Part shown: positions 63,516 through 64,000 of the stretch, in pieces
Numbering within the stretch: the first letter of the stretch is position 1
Layout: each line of letters starts with the position of its first letter
NCBI RefSeq assembly: GCF_900637295.1
Contig: NZ_LR134363.1
Span: forward strand, 248,001-312,000
From: Actinomyces slackii
GTDB lineage: Bacteria; Actinomycetota; Actinomycetes; Actinomycetales; Actinomycetaceae
Length of the DNA stretch: 64,000 bases
Reading direction: 5' to 3'
The notes under the pieces: model-generated
Database searches by the model: none
What the model was told of the DNA's origin: nothing
What the model saw: only the letters and a program-made list of their open reading frames with translations
Position numbers and translations under genes: made by a program

Positions 63516-64000
63516 GCCGGATCCTGGTGGCCCACCCCTCCCCCGATCTCTACGGCTCGGACTGGCAACTGGTCGAGACCATCCATGGCCTCATCGAGGC
63601 GGGGCACCGGGTCAACGCGGCCCTGCCCCTGGACGGCCCCCTGGTCCCCGTGCTGCGCGAGGCCGGGGCGCATGTGGCCGTGCTGCCCTTCACCGTGCTG
63701 CGCAAGGCCCTCATGAGCCCGCGGGGCCTGGCCGGCCTGAGCCTGCGCTCCGGGCCGGAGATCGCCCGGCTGCGCGCCCTCATCCGCGCCTCGGGCGCCG
63801 ATCTGGTCCTGAGCAACACGGTGACCATCCCCTGGTGGCCGGTGGCGGCCCGTGCCGCAGGCGTGCCGGTCCTGGCCCATGTCCACGAGGCCGAGGACAC
63901 CCAGCACCGCATCATCCGCACCGGGCTCAACGCCCCGCTCCTGGCCGCCGACCGCATCGTGGCCAACTCGGGGGCGGCGCGCCGCGCCCTGCTGGGCGTC
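63512..64000 (+). CDS. GT4-family glycosyltransferase, N-terminal part
   Basis: The gene runs off the right edge, with 163 codons seen. MSRILVAHPSPDLYGSDWQLVETIHGLIEAGH has the usual N-terminal Rossmann strand and Gly-Ser of GT4 proteins; LVLSNTVTIPWWPVAARAAGVPVLAHVHE and ADRIVANSGAARRALLG continue the fold. Translational coupling to the preceding transferase is likely. Confidence 0.85.
   Translation, partial: MSRILVAHPSPDLYGSDWQLVETIHGLIEAGHRVNAALPLDGPLVPVLREAGAHVAVLPFTVLRKALMSPRGLAGLSLRSGPEIARLRALIRASGADLVLSNTVTIPWWPVAARAAGVPVLAHVHEAEDTQHRIIRTGLNAPLLAADRIVANSGAARRALLGV

Overview
The window looks like chromosomal DNA of a high-GC Gram-positive actinobacterium, most plausibly an Actinomyces-type member of the Actinomycetaceae. 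The evidence is GC-rich codon use, frequent GTG starts with ATGA/GTGA gene overlaps, the actinobacterial order dnaK-grpE-dnaJ-hspR with HAIR operators (also before clpB), an NrdR-boxed class III ribonucleotide reductase, and a run of surface-polysaccharide genes. No rRNA, tRNA, CRISPR array or prophage was recognised.

Layout. 1-5.7 kb: the 3' end of a GH32 fructan hydrolase, a LacI regulator, a HAD phosphatase, a TetR regulator and a large carboxylesterase. 5.7-11.5 kb: a compact island reading rightward (CobW/G3E GTPase, SufS-like desulfurase with an extra cysteine-rich insert, small CC-rich ArsD-like protein, ArsD-like/ArsI(CadI)-like fusion, ArsM-like methyltransferase, ArsR repressor). 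It is bounded by near-identical direct repeats of 322 and 341 bp. The left repeat carries the last 80 bp of clpB, whose intact copy is just right of the island. 11.5-18.8 kb: clpB, a lipoprotein, a small Rv0909-type putative antitoxin, a YjbR-like protein and an S9 peptidase. 18.9-23.7 kb: a small membrane protein, then two tandem copies of a DUF4282 + DUF418 membrane-protein pair. 24-28 kb: the hspR-dnaJ-grpE-dnaK chaperone operon on the minus strand. 28.3-34.7 kb: a decayed GNAT remnant, a Gln-rich membrane protein, a FUSC-type protein, a Tat-exported phosphodiester-glycosidase-like protein, a GT2-GtrA glycosyltransferase and a GNAT enzyme. 34.8-38.8 kb: an ISL3 insertion sequence with 8-bp target duplication, an AT-rich membrane gene, a gene-fusion remnant, and a DUF4143 ATPase preceded by four 23-bp tandem repeats. 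38.9-41.6 kb: a NarL-type two-component system and a CPBP protease-like protein. 41.9-46.4 kb: a VapBC-like pair and nrdD/nrdG with a RelE-like and an RHH gene between them. 46.7-64 kb: surface-glycan functions (acyltransferase, TetR, Wzz-like, O-antigen-ligase-like, several glycosyltransferases) and three tandem paralogous exported beta-propeller proteins with swapped C-terminal modules plus a lipoprotein.

The points most worth following up are the 5.2-kb arsenic-type island, which combines ArsM- and ArsI-like proteins with a CobW GTPase and a cysteine desulfurase and has no visible efflux pump; a 79-nt intergenic nested stem-loop found three times with compensatory base changes; a 76-bp palindrome found twice between convergent genes; and the tandem beta-propeller family.
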